Shown: positions 1 to 8,647 of the stretch, piece by piece
Layout of the letters: every line of letters begins with the position of its first letter
Numbering within the stretch: the stretch's first letter is position 1
Source of the DNA: Streptomyces sp. S.PB5
GTDB taxonomy: Bacteria > Actinomycetota > Actinomycetes > Streptomycetales > Streptomycetaceae
Assembly: GCF_030403745.1 (NCBI RefSeq)
Contig: NZ_JAQMWP010000015.1
Coordinates: 218,033-282,032, forward strand
Reading direction: 5' to 3'
DNA: 64,000 nucleotides
Program-made: the position numbers and the translations under genes
The notes under the pieces: generated by a model
Told to the model about the DNA's origin: nothing
What the model saw: only the letters and a program-made list of their open reading frames with translations
Databases searched by the model: none

Positions 1-159
1 GAGGAACGGCACGATCGTGTAGCGGGTCGCGGAGCCGCTCGGCGGGGCGGCGGCGTGGGCCGCGCCGGGGAGTTCGCCGAGCAGCACGGCCGAGGCGGGC
101 AGGGCCGCCATCGCGCGCAGCAGGGTACGACGGGACGGCGTGGGGGGTCGTGTGGTCAC
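1..159 (-). CDS. Tat-exported protein, N-terminal fragment
   Basis: This is the first 53 codons of a gene that runs off the left edge. The GTG start at 159 follows a CAGGGAGAG-type ribosome binding site. The product begins with a twin-arginine signal: S-R-R-T-L-L at residues 9-14, then a hydrophobic stretch rich in Ala and Leu, and a likely Ala-X-Ala cleavage site near residues 36-40. The mature part begins with a Tyr-Thr-Ile-Val-Pro-Phe run. Too little remains to name the family; an extracellular glycosidase is possible but is a guess. The 240 bases between this gene and the amidase at 401 must hold two divergent promoters, but I could not pick clear hexamers. Confidence 0.6.
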   Translation of the reverse strand, partial: MTTRPPTPSRRTLLRAMAALPASAVLLGELPGAAHAAAPPSGSATRYTIVPFL

Positions 160-400
160 GGGCGGCTCTCCCTGGGGCAAACAACGACGCGGCTCTGACG
201 TACGACATCCCGAACAAGGTTCGGAAAGTCGATCAGAAGGTAGGGGTGAGGCGGAATCGCGTCAATGGTTTGCGCACGACCCCGCGAGCCCGGTGCGCAA
301 GCTGTGCCGCGCGCCGAACTCCCGCTCCGGCCAGGGGCGTTCCCGGACAGCGCTTCCACAGGTTACCGTTCAGTAGACAACGCGCTCCCGGAGGTGCCGC

Positions 401-1828
401 ATGTCGCACGACCGTTCCGCAGGCCTGGCGGAGTCCGCCCGTGCGCTGGCCGACGGGGAGGTGACGTCAAGGGCCCTGGTGGAGCGGGCACTTGAGCGGA
501 TCGCCTCGACCCAGGGGACCCTCAACGCCTTCCGGGTCGTACGCGCCGAGGCCGCGCTCGCCGAGGCGGAGGCGGCGGACAAGGAACTGGCCGCCGGGGT
601 GCGCAAACCGCTCCTCGGGGTGCCCGTCGCCGTCAAGGACGACATGGACGTGGCGGGCGAGCCGACCGCGTTCGGCTGCCGGGGGGAGTTCCCGGCGGTG
701 GCCCGGGACGGGGAAGCCGTACGGAGGTTGCGGGCGTCCGGCGCCGTCGTCATCGGCAAGACCAACACCTGCGAGTTCGGACAGTGGCCCTTCACCGAGG
801 GGCCCGCCTTCGGCGTGACCCGCAATCCGTGGAGCGCGGAGCACACCCCGGGCGGCTCCTCGGGCGGTTCGGCCGCCGCCGTCGCCGCCGGGCTGGTACC
901 GGCCGCACTCGGCTCGGACGGCGCGGGGTCCGTGCGCATCCCGGCCTCCTGGACCCATCTCATCGGCATCAAGCCGCAGCGCGGCCGTGTCTCCACCTGG
1001 CCGCGCGGCGAGTCCTTCCAGGGCATCACCGTCAACGGCACCCTGGCGCGCACGGTCGCCGACGCCGCGCTCCTGCTGGACGCGGCGAGCGGCAACCACG
1101 ACCTCGACCCGCACCGGCCGCCCGCCGTCGACGCCTCCGGCGCCGTCGGACGCGACCCGGGCAGGCTCCGTATCGCGCTGGCCCTGAAGCCGCCGTTCAC
1201 CGCGCTGCCCGCACGCCTCCAGCCCGACGTACGGGCGAAGGTCCTCGAACTCGCCGAGAAACTCGCCGCGTTGGGCCACACCGTCGAGGAGGCCGACCCC
1301 CCGTACGGGCAGATCGGGCTCACCTTCATCCCGCGCGCCACGGCCGGTCTCGCCGAGCGGGTCGGTGAGGCCCCCTTCCCGGCGCTGCTCGACCGGCGCA
1401 CCCGGGACGCCGCCCGGCTGGGGCGGCTGCTCGGCGGGGCACCCCTGCGGGCCGCCCGGCGGGCCGAGACGGTCCTGCACCGTCGTATCGGCGGATTCTT
1501 CTCGTCGTACGACGTGATGCTCGCCCCGACCACGGCCGCTCCCCCGCCGCGCATCGGCTCGATGCTGGGCCTCGGGGGCCTTGCCACCGACCGGGCCATG
1601 ATCGCCGCCTGTCCCTACGCGTGGCCGTGGAACGTGCTGGGCTGGCCCGGCGTCAATGTGCCCGCCGGGTTCGTCGGTGACGGGCTGCCGGTCGGGGCGC
1701 AGCTGCTCGGACCGGCGAACAGCGAGCCGCTGCTCGTCTCACTGGCCGCGCAGCTGGAGGCGGAGCTGCGCTGGCACGAGGCATGGCCCCCGGTGCGGCG
1801 GATCGCGACGGATTCCCCGGCTGTGTGA
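401..1828 (+). CDS. amidase signature family protein
   Basis: The 475-residue product has the length and motifs of an amidase signature hydrolase, which cleaves amide bonds with a Ser-cisSer-Lys triad. The predicted triad is Lys79 (in AVKDDMD), Ser153 (in GGSSGGS) and Ser177 (in GAGSVR). This motif spacing matches FAAH and bacterial amidases. The ATG at 401 follows GGAGGTGCCGC at a suitable distance. The substrate cannot be told from sequence. It lacks the partners expected of a GatA subunit (no gatB or gatC nearby), so a stand-alone cytosolic amidase is more likely. It is followed closely by the NfeD-like gene, but the functions appear unrelated. Confidence 0.85.
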   Translation: MSHDRSAGLAESARALADGEVTSRALVERALERIASTQGTLNAFRVVRAEAALAEAEAADKELAAGVRKPLLGVPVAVKDDMDVAGEPTAFGCRGEFPAVARDGEAVRRLRASGAVVIGKTNTCEFGQWPFTEGPAFGVTRNPWSAEHTPGGSSGGSAAAVAAGLVPAALGSDGAGSVRIPASWTHLIGIKPQRGRVSTWPRGESFQGITVNGTLARTVADAALLLDAASGNHDLDPHRPPAVDASGAVGRDPGRLRIALALKPPFTALPARLQPDVRAKVLELAEKLAALGHTVEEADPPYGQIGLTFIPRATAGLAERVGEAPFPALLDRRTRDAARLGRLLGGAPLRAARRAETVLHRRIGGFFSSYDVMLAPTTAAPPPRIGSMLGLGGLATDRAMIAACPYAWPWNVLGWPGVNVPAGFVGDGLPVGAQLLGPANSEPLLVSLAAQLEAELRWHEAWPPVRRIATDSPAV

Positions 1829-1854
1829 GGGCGTTCGGCCCTTACCCTGTGACC

Positions 1855-2073
1855 ATGGACGATGCGTCGATGGTCGGGCTCATGGGGCGGGTCACCGGTA
1901 CGGTCGGGCCAGGACTCGTCGGCGAGGTGATCGTCCGGGTGCGCGGCGGCGCCGAGCACTTCCTCGCGTATCCGGCCACCGGCACGGACCGGATCGAGCG
2001 CGGCACCGTGGTGATGGTGGTGGAGTACCAGGCGCCGAGGACCGTCTACGTCCAGGCCGCGTACGACAGTTGA
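1855..2073 (+). CDS. small NfeD-like OB-fold protein
   Basis: This gene encodes a 72-residue protein resembling the C-terminal OB-fold of NfeD proteins, with a Met-Gly-Arg-Val-Thr-Gly-Thr-Val start and Gly/Val beta-strand pattern. It has no membrane segment, so it is the short soluble form. NfeD-type proteins are usually paired with SPFH/flotillin partners, and the next gene is a flotillin, which supports the call. I chose the ATG at 1855. No Shine-Dalgarno precedes it, but a TACCCT hexamer lies at 1843-1848, so the transcript may be leaderless. A start at 1783 would lie inside the amidase frame and looks unlikely. Its role is probably to assist flotillin assembly at the membrane. Confidence 0.7.
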   Translation: MDDASMVGLMGRVTGTVGPGLVGEVIVRVRGGAEHFLAYPATGTDRIERGTVVMVVEYQAPRTVYVQAAYDS

Positions 2074-2206
2074 GCATGCTCCCCCGCAGGTGAGAGCGGT
2101 CTGCGTCAAGGTTGTGACAAGGAACCGCAAGGGTCTGTACCCGGGCGTCGCCGAGGCGCAGACTCCCTTCGTTCGGTGCCGAGAGGGCACCATGCAGAGG
2201 GGGCGA

Positions 2207-3676
2207 ATGCCGATGGTCATCGGCGTCGTTGCGGGGATCGCGGTGGGAGCCGTCCTCGCGTTGATAGGGATTTTCAAGCTGATGTGGCGCGTGGCCGAGC
2301 CCAACGAGGCGCTCATCATCTCCGGTTCCAAGCACAGGACCGAGGGTCTTGAGGAGGGCATGGGCTTCCGTATCGTCACGGGCCGCGGCACGCTCGTGCT
2401 GCCCGGGGTGCAGGCGGTGCGCAAGCTGTCGCTCGATCTCAACGAGACCGAGCTGCAGGTGGACTGCGTGACCCATCAGGGCATACCGCTGAAGGTGCGG
2501 GGCGTGGTCATCTTCAAGGTGGGCGACGACTTCGTGTCGATCGCGAACGCGGGGCGCCGTTTCCTCGATCAGCAGAAGCTGATGTCGGAGCGGGTGCACA
2601 ACGTCTTCGCCGGTCATCTGCGGTCCATCGTCGGCGGGTTGACGGTCGAGGACATGATCCGCGACCGGGAGAAGCTGACCGGGCAGACCCGGGCCGCGTG
2701 CGGCACCGAGATGGAGAAGCTGGGTCTGATCGTGGACTCGCTGCAGATCCATGAGATCGAGGACCCGACCGGGTACATCCAGAACCTGGCGATGCCGCAC
2801 GCGGCCGCCGTCCAGCGGGACGCCCGGATCGCGCAGGCGGAGGCGAACCGGCTGGCCACCGAGGCCGAGCAGCAGTCGTTCGCGCGGATGGCGGAGGCCA
2901 CCAGGGACAGCGAGATCCTCCAGGCCGGCTACCAGGCCGAACGGGACAAGGCCGCCGCCAAGGCCCAGCAGGCCGGGCCGCTCGCCGACGCCGCCGCCCG
3001 GCAGGAGGTCGTCGTGCAGATGACCCGGGTCGCCGAACTGGAGGCACAGCGGACCGAGCAGCAGCTCCAGGCGGACGTCCGCAAACCCGCGGACGCGAAG
3101 GCGTACGAGAAGCGCACGCTGGCCGAGGCCGAGCGCGACGCGCGGATCTCCGCCGCCCAGGCCAAGGCGAAGGAGACCGAGCTGGCGGCCGCGGCCGAGG
3201 CGACCCGGGTCAAGACGGCCGCGAGCGCCGAGGCCGAGGCGACCAAGGCGCGCGGTACGGCGACGGCGGCCTCGACCCGGGCCACCGGTGAGGCCGAGGC
3301 GGCCGCCGCCCAGGCCAAGGGGCTCGCGCAGGCCGAGGCGACGAAGGCCCAGGGTCTCGCCGAGGCGGAGGCCATCAAGGCGCGGGCCGCGGCCCTCGCC
3401 GAGAACCAGGAGGCCGTGGTCGCCCAGCAACTCGCCGAGAACTGGCCGGAGATCGTCCAGGCGGGCGCGTCCGCGTTCGGCAACGTCGACAACATGGTGG
3501 TGCTCAACGGCGCCGACGGTGTGGCGGACATGTTCGCCAAGGCGCTCACCATGGGCGGCACCGGGCTGGGGCTCGCGCGGCAGCTGCTCGCGTCGATGAA
3601 CCAGAACGGACAGGCACCGGCGGGGACTTCGTCCCTGAACGGGCTCTCGCAGAAAGTACCGGTCCAGGAGGACTGA
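2207..3676 (+). CDS. flotillin-like SPFH domain protein
   Basis: The product (about 489 residues) starts with a single membrane helix at residues 3-24, followed by an SPFH (band 7) domain to about residue 190. A long Ala/Glu-rich coiled coil follows, typical of flotillins, with heptad-like KAXAEAEA segments from about 200 to 420, and then a C-terminal segment. Flotillins scaffold membrane microdomains. The partner NfeD-like gene is directly upstream. AGAGGGGG precedes the ATG at 2207; another ATG at 2192 with GAGAGGG is a possible alternative start. A strong hairpin at 3681-3706 just after the stop probably terminates the pair. Confidence 0.85.
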   Translation: MPMVIGVVAGIAVGAVLALIGIFKLMWRVAEPNEALIISGSKHRTEGLEEGMGFRIVTGRGTLVLPGVQAVRKLSLDLNETELQVDCVTHQGIPLKVRGVVIFKVGDDFVSIANAGRRFLDQQKLMSERVHNVFAGHLRSIVGGLTVEDMIRDREKLTGQTRAACGTEMEKLGLIVDSLQIHEIEDPTGYIQNLAMPHAAAVQRDARIAQAEANRLATEAEQQSFARMAEATRDSEILQAGYQAERDKAAAKAQQAGPLADAAARQEVVVQMTRVAELEAQRTEQQLQADVRKPADAKAYEKRTLAEAERDARISAAQAKAKETELAAAAEATRVKTAASAEAEATKARGTATAASTRATGEAEAAAAQAKGLAQAEATKAQGLAEAEAIKARAAALAENQEAVVAQQLAENWPEIVQAGASAFGNVDNMVVLNGADGVADMFAKALTMGGTGLGLARQLLASMNQNGQAPAGTSSLNGLSQKVPVQED

Positions 3677-3680
3677 TCCA

Positions 3681-3706
3681 CGGGGGCACCGTCTATGGTG
3701 CCCCCG
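3681..3706 (+). terminator. perfect 10-bp hairpin after flotillin, overlapping the next start codon
   Basis: CGGGGGCACC (3681-3690) and GGTGCCCCCG (3697-3706) pair perfectly around a GTCTAT loop. No T tract follows, as is common for Streptomyces terminators. The last base of the right arm is the G of the GTG start of the PemK/MazF-like gene, so the structure could also limit initiation there or act as a protein-binding palindrome. Confidence 0.65.
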
Positions 3707-4152
3707 TGACTGCGTTTACCGATGAGAACATCCCCGGCCGCTCCGGCCCCACCGCGACCATGGAGGCCGACGCCCTCGAGGTCGGCCGGGTGCGCACCGA
3801 GTACTCCCCCGCCCACGACGGAGACCCCGACCCCGGGGAGATCGTGTGGACCTGGGTGCCCTTCGAGGAGAACGACGGACGCGGCAAGGACCGTCCGGTG
3901 CTGGTCGTCGCCCGCGAGGCCTCCGGGACCTTCCTCGCCGTGCAGCTCTCCAGCAAGCGGCACGACGGCGACCGCGAATGGGTCGCGATCGGCAGCGGGC
4001 CCTGGGACAAGTCGGGCCGCGACTCCTGGGTGGACGTCGACCGCATCCTGCGGCTGCACGAGGACGGTATGCGGCGCGAGGCGTGCGCGCTGGACCGGGG
4101 CCGGTTCAACCTGGTCAGGAACCGGCTGCACGAGCGCTACGGCTGGACCTGA
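3706..4152 (+). CDS. PemK/MazF-like protein
   Basis: The 148-residue protein fits the PemK/MazF toxin-like family: a pro-rich G-E-I-V-W-T-W-V-P strand, then D-R-P-V-L-V-V and an A-V-Q-L-S-S-K core, and a W-V-D-V-D-R strand followed by a C-terminal helix. Family members are endoribonucleases, but many actinobacterial solo copies of this conserved form have not been shown to be toxic. No antitoxin-sized gene lies next to it. The GTG at 3706 is the first in-frame start and directly abuts a strong hairpin; no Shine-Dalgarno is free. The 3' end overlaps the convergent PARG-like gene by 16 bases. An N-terminal extension of about 25 residues precedes the fold. Confidence 0.75.
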   Translation: MTAFTDENIPGRSGPTATMEADALEVGRVRTEYSPAHDGDPDPGEIVWTWVPFEENDGRGKDRPVLVVAREASGTFLAVQLSSKRHDGDREWVAIGSGPWDKSGRDSWVDVDRILRLHEDGMRREACALDRGRFNLVRNRLHERYGWT

Positions 4153-4970
4153 GTCCTCGGGCCGGCCTGGAAGGTCTTCTCGAAGGCGGCCCGCACCACG
4201 CTGCCGGGCGTGCGGTCCAGCACCCCGAACACCACGTGCTCGAAGGCCGAGGCGAACCGTCCGCCCGGCCCCAGCAGCGCGTGGAACGCACCCGCCACCT
4301 GCGCCGGATCGTTCTGGAACACCCCGCAGCCCCAGGCGCCGAGCACCAGCCGCCGGTACCCCTCGGCCGCCGCGACCTCCAGCACCCGCTCGGCGCGGAC
4401 GGCCAGGGCCGCCGGGATGCCGGGGATGCGGTCGGGCGTCGTACGCCGTATGACACCGGCGTTCGGCGCGGCCGCGGTCAGGAAGCCCGCGACGTACGGC
4501 TCGTCCAGCAGGCGACCGCGGTCGTCGCGGAAGACGGGCACGGCCGGTGAGTGGATGACACGGTCCGTGTAGAAGGCGTCGCGGTGGGCGCGGTGGTGGT
4601 CGTAGAAGTCCCGGGCCTGCCGTACACACGCGTACAGGGCGGAGGCGCGGCACAGGGCCTCCTCCTGGGCCTGGGCGCCGTTGAGATAGCCGCCGCCCGG
4701 GTTGCGGGCCGAGGCGAAGTTCAGGACGGCCGGCACCCCGCCGAGCCGTCGTGCGGCCTCCAGGCTGCTCTCGCCCGTGACCTCGACGAATGTGTCGGCG
4801 GGCGGGATCCCGGGTACCGGCACGGGCTCCGGCCCGTACATGCGCGTACCGGCCCGTGCGGCCTCGATGCCGTCCGCGAGGGACACCTCGCGCCCGTCGG
4901 CGAGGCGATAGAAACCGGCCTCGACGATCTCCTCCGTCTGCTGTGCGATGCCCCGCAGGCGCGCGCTCAT
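4137..4970 (-). CDS. PARG-like macrodomain protein (TIGR02452 family)
   Basis: The 277-residue product belongs to the bacterial-type poly(ADP-ribose) glycohydrolase-like family. The diagnostic GGG-X7-QEE signature is present at about residues 97-109 (GGGYLNGAQAQEE), preceded by N-F-A-S-A-R-N-P. In characterised PARGs the second Glu is catalytic, and the enzyme removes ADP-ribose chains. A second conserved block, G-A-W-G-C-G-V-F-Q-N, follows near residue 220. The start is taken as ATG 4970; the open frame continues upstream to 5222, but that part has no family resemblance. The gene is convergent with the PemK/MazF-like gene and their coding ends overlap. Confidence 0.8.
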   Translation of the reverse strand: MSARLRGIAQQTEEIVEAGFYRLADGREVSLADGIEAARAGTRMYGPEPVPVPGIPPADTFVEVTGESSLEAARRLGGVPAVLNFASARNPGGGYLNGAQAQEEALCRASALYACVRQARDFYDHHRAHRDAFYTDRVIHSPAVPVFRDDRGRLLDEPYVAGFLTAAAPNAGVIRRTTPDRIPGIPAALAVRAERVLEVAAAEGYRRLVLGAWGCGVFQNDPAQVAGAFHALLGPGGRFASAFEHVVFGVLDRTPGSVVRAAFEKTFQAGPRTQVQP

Positions 4971-5247
4971 GGCGCCACCCCCGTGGGCGCCATGATCGCG
5001 CGCCGTGCGCGCTCCCCCGTCGTGCTCATGTACGCATCGTGGGCGATGCTGGTCATGCGGTGCAACGGAGTTTCCCGGCCTCGAGAACACCCGGAGAACC
5101 CACAGGAAACGGAGATCGTCGGCCCCGATTGCGACGAAGTGCACCCTTGTGCGAATCGCTCCGAGGGTTTTGGGTGGGACGAGCTCTGCCGGTCCGGCCA
5201 ACATCATCCGGGCCGGTGGCATGGTGGAATCTCAGGAGGATCCCGAC

Positions 5248-6543
5248 ATGTCCGATACATCCACTACTACATCGGAAAGCGACTGTACGGAGCCCCGCAC
5301 CGCTCTGTCCGCCGCCGAGGTGGAGGCCCTGGTCAGGGGCATCTGCTTCAAGACGGGACCGCCCCGCACCGTCGGGGTCGAGGTGGAATGGCTCGTCCAC
5401 GAGCTGCGCACACCGCAGCTCCCCGTCACACCCGAACGACTCGAAGCGGCGTACGCCGCACTGCGGACCGTGCCCCTCAGCTCGGCGCTCACCGTCGAGC
5501 CCGGCGGCCAGCTGGAACTCAGCTCCCCGCCCGCCGCCTCCCTGACGGAGTGCATCGGCACCGTCTCCGCCGATCTCGCCGCCGTCCGCAGGACGCTCGC
5601 CGGGCTCGGTCTCGGCCTCGTCGGCGTCGGCCACGATCCCTGGCACCCGCCCCGCCGGTATCTCCGCGAACCCCGCTACGACGCCATGGAAGCCTGTCTG
5701 GACCGTACGGGCCCGGCCGGCCGCGCCATGATGTGCACCTCCGCCTCCGTGCAGGTGTGCCTCGACGCGGGACACGAGGAGCCCGGCCCGCTCGGTCACG
5801 GGCGGCGCTGGTGGCTGGCGCATCAGTTGGGCGCGGTGCTGGTCGCCGCGTTCGCCAACTCCCCGCTGGCCGGGGGCGAACCCACCGGCTGGCTCTCCAC
5901 CCGGCAGCTGCTGTGGATGGAGATCGGCGCGGGCCGCGCGGGCGCTCCCCCACTGGACGGCGACCCCCGCGAGACCTGGGCCCGGCATGTGCTCGACTCC
6001 CCGGTGATGTGCATCCGCCGGGACGGCCGCGCCTGGGACGTCCCGGACGGCATGACGTTCCGCGAGTGGACCCGCTCGGCGAGCCCGAGGCCCCCGACCC
6101 GCGAGGACCTCGACTACCACCTGACCACCCTCTTCCCGCCGGTCAGACCGCGCGGCCACATCGAGCTGCGCATGATCGACGCCCAGCCCGGGGACGACGG
6201 CTGGATCGTGCCGCTCGCCGTGACCGCGGCGCTCTTCGACGACCCCGAGGCCGCCGAGACCGCCTACCGCGCGGTGAAGCCGCTGGCCGAGCGGGCCCTG
6301 GGGCTGCCCGCCCCGCACAACCCGCTGTGGCTGGACGCGGCGCGCACCGGCCTCGCCGACCCGGAACTGCACGACGTGGCCGTCCAGTGCTTCACGGCCG
6401 CGCTCGACGCCCTGCCCCGGCTCGGTGCGACCGAAGAGGTCACGGGCGCCGTCACCGCGTACCTGGAGCGCTACGTCCTCCAGGGCCGCTGCCCCGCCGA
6501 CGATCTGCTGGACCGGCTCCACGGGAAGGACCTCCGCTCATGA
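5248..6543 (+). CDS. egtA: ergothioneine biosynthesis glutamate-cysteine ligase EgtA
   Basis: EgtA joins glutamate and cysteine to give gamma-glutamylcysteine, the sulfur donor for ergothioneine. The 431-residue product has a G-V-E-V-E-W start to the ligase fold, the E-P-G-G-Q-L-E-L-S-S block, and a C-terminal region with H-I-E-L-R-M-I-D-A-Q. The ATG at 5248 has a strong AGGAGG seven bases upstream. It is the first gene of egtABCD; its TGA overlaps the ATG of egtB (ATGA), which implies translational coupling. The 277 bases upstream should hold the operon promoter, but I see no convincing hexamers. Confidence 0.93.
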   Translation: MSDTSTTTSESDCTEPRTALSAAEVEALVRGICFKTGPPRTVGVEVEWLVHELRTPQLPVTPERLEAAYAALRTVPLSSALTVEPGGQLELSSPPAASLTECIGTVSADLAAVRRTLAGLGLGLVGVGHDPWHPPRRYLREPRYDAMEACLDRTGPAGRAMMCTSASVQVCLDAGHEEPGPLGHGRRWWLAHQLGAVLVAAFANSPLAGGEPTGWLSTRQLLWMEIGAGRAGAPPLDGDPRETWARHVLDSPVMCIRRDGRAWDVPDGMTFREWTRSASPRPPTREDLDYHLTTLFPPVRPRGHIELRMIDAQPGDDGWIVPLAVTAALFDDPEAAETAYRAVKPLAERALGLPAPHNPLWLDAARTGLADPELHDVAVQCFTAALDALPRLGATEEVTGAVTAYLERYVLQGRCPADDLLDRLHGKDLRS

Positions 6544-7871
6544 CCGACGTCGCCGAGACGCCCGGAACCGACGCCGAGACGCTCCGCGTACGGGCGCTGA
6601 CCACCCTCACCACGGCCCGCGACCGCACGACCCTGCTGACCAGCTGCGTCGAGGACCCCGACCTGACCGCCCAGCACTCCCCGCTGATGTCCCCGCTGGT
6701 CTGGGACCTCGCCCACATCGGCAACCAGGAGGAGCTCTGGCTGCTGCGGGGGGTCGCCGGGCGGGAGGCCATGCGCCCGGAGATCGACGGCCTGTACGAC
6801 GCCTTCGAGCACCCGCGCGCGGAACGCCCGAAGCTGCCGCTGCTGCCACCGGCCGAGGCCCGCCGGTACGCGGCGGAGGTCCGCGGTCGGGTCCTGGACC
6901 TGCTGGAGTCCACCGCGTTCCACGGCACGCGGCTCACGGAGGCGGGCTTCGCCTTCGGGATGATCGCGCAGCACGAACAGCAGCACGACGAGACCATGCT
7001 GATCACCCATCAGCTCCGCAAGGGCCCCCAGGCCCTGACCGCCCCCGACCCGGACCCGGCGCCGCTGCACACCGGCCCGGCCGAAGTCCTGGTCCCCGGC
7101 GGCCCGTTCACGATGGGCACCTCCGACGAGCCCTGGGCGCTGGACAACGAACGCCCGGCGCACCGGCGGGAGGTGGCGCCCTTCTTCATCGACACGGCTC
7201 CGGTCACCAACGAGGCGTACCAGGAGTTCATCGAGGACGGCGGCTACCGGCGCGACCGGTGGTGGACCCCGGCCGGCTGGGCGCACATCCGGGAGCACGG
7301 CATCGACGCCCCGCTGTTCTGGCGCCGGGACGGCAACCAGTGGCTGCGCCGCCGCTTCGGCGTCACCGAGGTCGTACCGCCCGACGAGCCGGTGGTGCAC
7401 GTCAGCTGGTACGAGGCCGACGCCTACGCCCGCTGGGCCGGGCGCCGGCTGCCCACGGAGGCCGAGTGGGAGAAGGCCGCCCGCCACGACCCCACCTCGG
7501 GCCGCTCGATGCGCTATCCGTGGGGCGACGCCGACCCGGAGCCGCAGCACGCCAACCTCGGCCAGCGGCATCTGCGCCCGGCCCCGGCGGGCAGCTACCC
7601 GCAGGGCGAATCCCCGCTCGGCGTACGCCAGTTGATCGGCGATGTGTGGGAGTGGACGGCGAGCGACTTCCTCCCCTACCCGGGCTTCGAGGCGTTCCCG
7701 TACAAGGAGTACTCGGAGGTGTTCTTCGGCCCCGAGTACAAGGTGCTGCGCGGCGGTTCGTTCGCCGTGGACCCGGTGGCCTGCCGCGGCACGTTCCGCA
7801 ACTGGGACTACCCGATCCGGCGGCAGATCTTCTCCGGCTTCCGCACCGCCCGTTCCGCGGAGGGCGTCTGA
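6540..7871 (+). CDS. egtB: hercynine oxygenase EgtB
   Basis: EgtB is the non-haem iron sulfoxide synthase that joins hercynine to gamma-glutamylcysteine using O2. The 443-residue protein has an N-terminal DinB-like bundle with the iron-binding pattern H-I-G-N-Q-E and Q-H-E-Q-Q-H-D-E-T-M (about residues 59 and 147-155). It continues into an FGE-sulfatase (formylglycine-enzyme type) domain with G-G-P-F-T-M-G, W-Y-E-A-D-A-Y, the R-L-P-T-E-A-E-W-E block and a C-terminal L-R-G-G-S-F. The order and size match mycobacterial EgtB. It overlaps egtA by four bases and shares TGATG with egtC. Confidence 0.94.
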   Translation: MTDVAETPGTDAETLRVRALTTLTTARDRTTLLTSCVEDPDLTAQHSPLMSPLVWDLAHIGNQEELWLLRGVAGREAMRPEIDGLYDAFEHPRAERPKLPLLPPAEARRYAAEVRGRVLDLLESTAFHGTRLTEAGFAFGMIAQHEQQHDETMLITHQLRKGPQALTAPDPDPAPLHTGPAEVLVPGGPFTMGTSDEPWALDNERPAHRREVAPFFIDTAPVTNEAYQEFIEDGGYRRDRWWTPAGWAHIREHGIDAPLFWRRDGNQWLRRRFGVTEVVPPDEPVVHVSWYEADAYARWAGRRLPTEAEWEKAARHDPTSGRSMRYPWGDADPEPQHANLGQRHLRPAPAGSYPQGESPLGVRQLIGDVWEWTASDFLPYPGFEAFPYKEYSEVFFGPEYKVLRGGSFAVDPVACRGTFRNWDYPIRRQIFSGFRTARSAEGV

Positions 7872-8647
7872 TGTGCCGTCATCTGGCGTACCTGGGCCCC
7901 GAGGAGCCGCTCGGCAGACTCCTCGTGGAGCCGCAGCACGGCCTGTACCGCCAGTCCTGGGCGCCCAGACACCAGCGGTACGGCACCGTCAACGCCGATG
8001 GTTTCGGGGTCGGCTGGTACGCCGAGGACGACCCGGTCCCGGCGCGCTACCGCCGGGCCGGGCCCATCTGGGCGGACCTGTCCTTCGCGGACCTGGCCCG
8101 GGTCGTCCGGTCGGGCGCGCTGCTCGCGGCGGTCCGGGACGCCACCTTGGCGGGCTCGGACGCCGAGGCAGCGGCGGCGCCCTATGCGAGCGGTCCCTGG
8201 CTGTTCAGCCACAACGGCGCGGTCAAGGGCTGGCCCCGCTCTCTGGCGCCGCTGGCCCAGACCCTGCCCGCCGCCGATCTGCTGTCGATGGAGGCCCGCA
8301 ACGACTCGGCGTTCGTGTGGGCTCTCGTCCTGGCCCGGTTGCGCGGCGGTGACGAGGAGGGCCAGGCGCTGGCCGACACGGTCCTGGAGGTCGCCGAGGC
8401 GGCCCCGGGCTCCCGGCTCAACCTCCTCCTCACCAACGGCGACACCATCACCGCGACCACCTGGGGCGACACCCTGTGGTACCTGACCTGCCCGCGCGGC
8501 ACGGTCGTCGCCTCCGAGCCCTACGACGACGATCCGCACTGGCAGGAGGTCCCCGACCGCACCCTCCTCGCAGCGAGCCGCACCGACGTGCTGCTGACGC
8601 CCCTCAAGGAACCGTCCGTGGAACCACTGAAGGAGCCCCGTACGTGA
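7871..8647 (+). CDS. egtC: ergothioneine biosynthesis amidohydrolase EgtC
   Basis: EgtC removes the gamma-glutamyl group from the hercynylcysteine sulfoxide conjugate. The 258-residue protein is a class II glutamine amidotransferase-type Ntn hydrolase: Met-Cys-Arg-His at the start leaves Cys2 as the nucleophile after Met removal. It contains the N-A-D-G-F-G-V-G-W-Y and F-S-H-N-G-A-V blocks typical of this fold. Its start shares bases with the egtB stop, and its TGA overlaps the GTG of egtD. Confidence 0.93.
   Translation: MCRHLAYLGPEEPLGRLLVEPQHGLYRQSWAPRHQRYGTVNADGFGVGWYAEDDPVPARYRRAGPIWADLSFADLARVVRSGALLAAVRDATLAGSDAEAAAAPYASGPWLFSHNGAVKGWPRSLAPLAQTLPAADLLSMEARNDSAFVWALVLARLRGGDEEGQALADTVLEVAEAAPGSRLNLLLTNGDTITATTWGDTLWYLTCPRGTVVASEPYDDDPHWQEVPDRTLLAASRTDVLLTPLKEPSVEPLKEPRT

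Noticed and set aside
370..1599. 409-codon minus-strand frame
   Set aside because: It is antisense to the amidase gene and has low-complexity Arg/Ala/Ser composition without family motifs.
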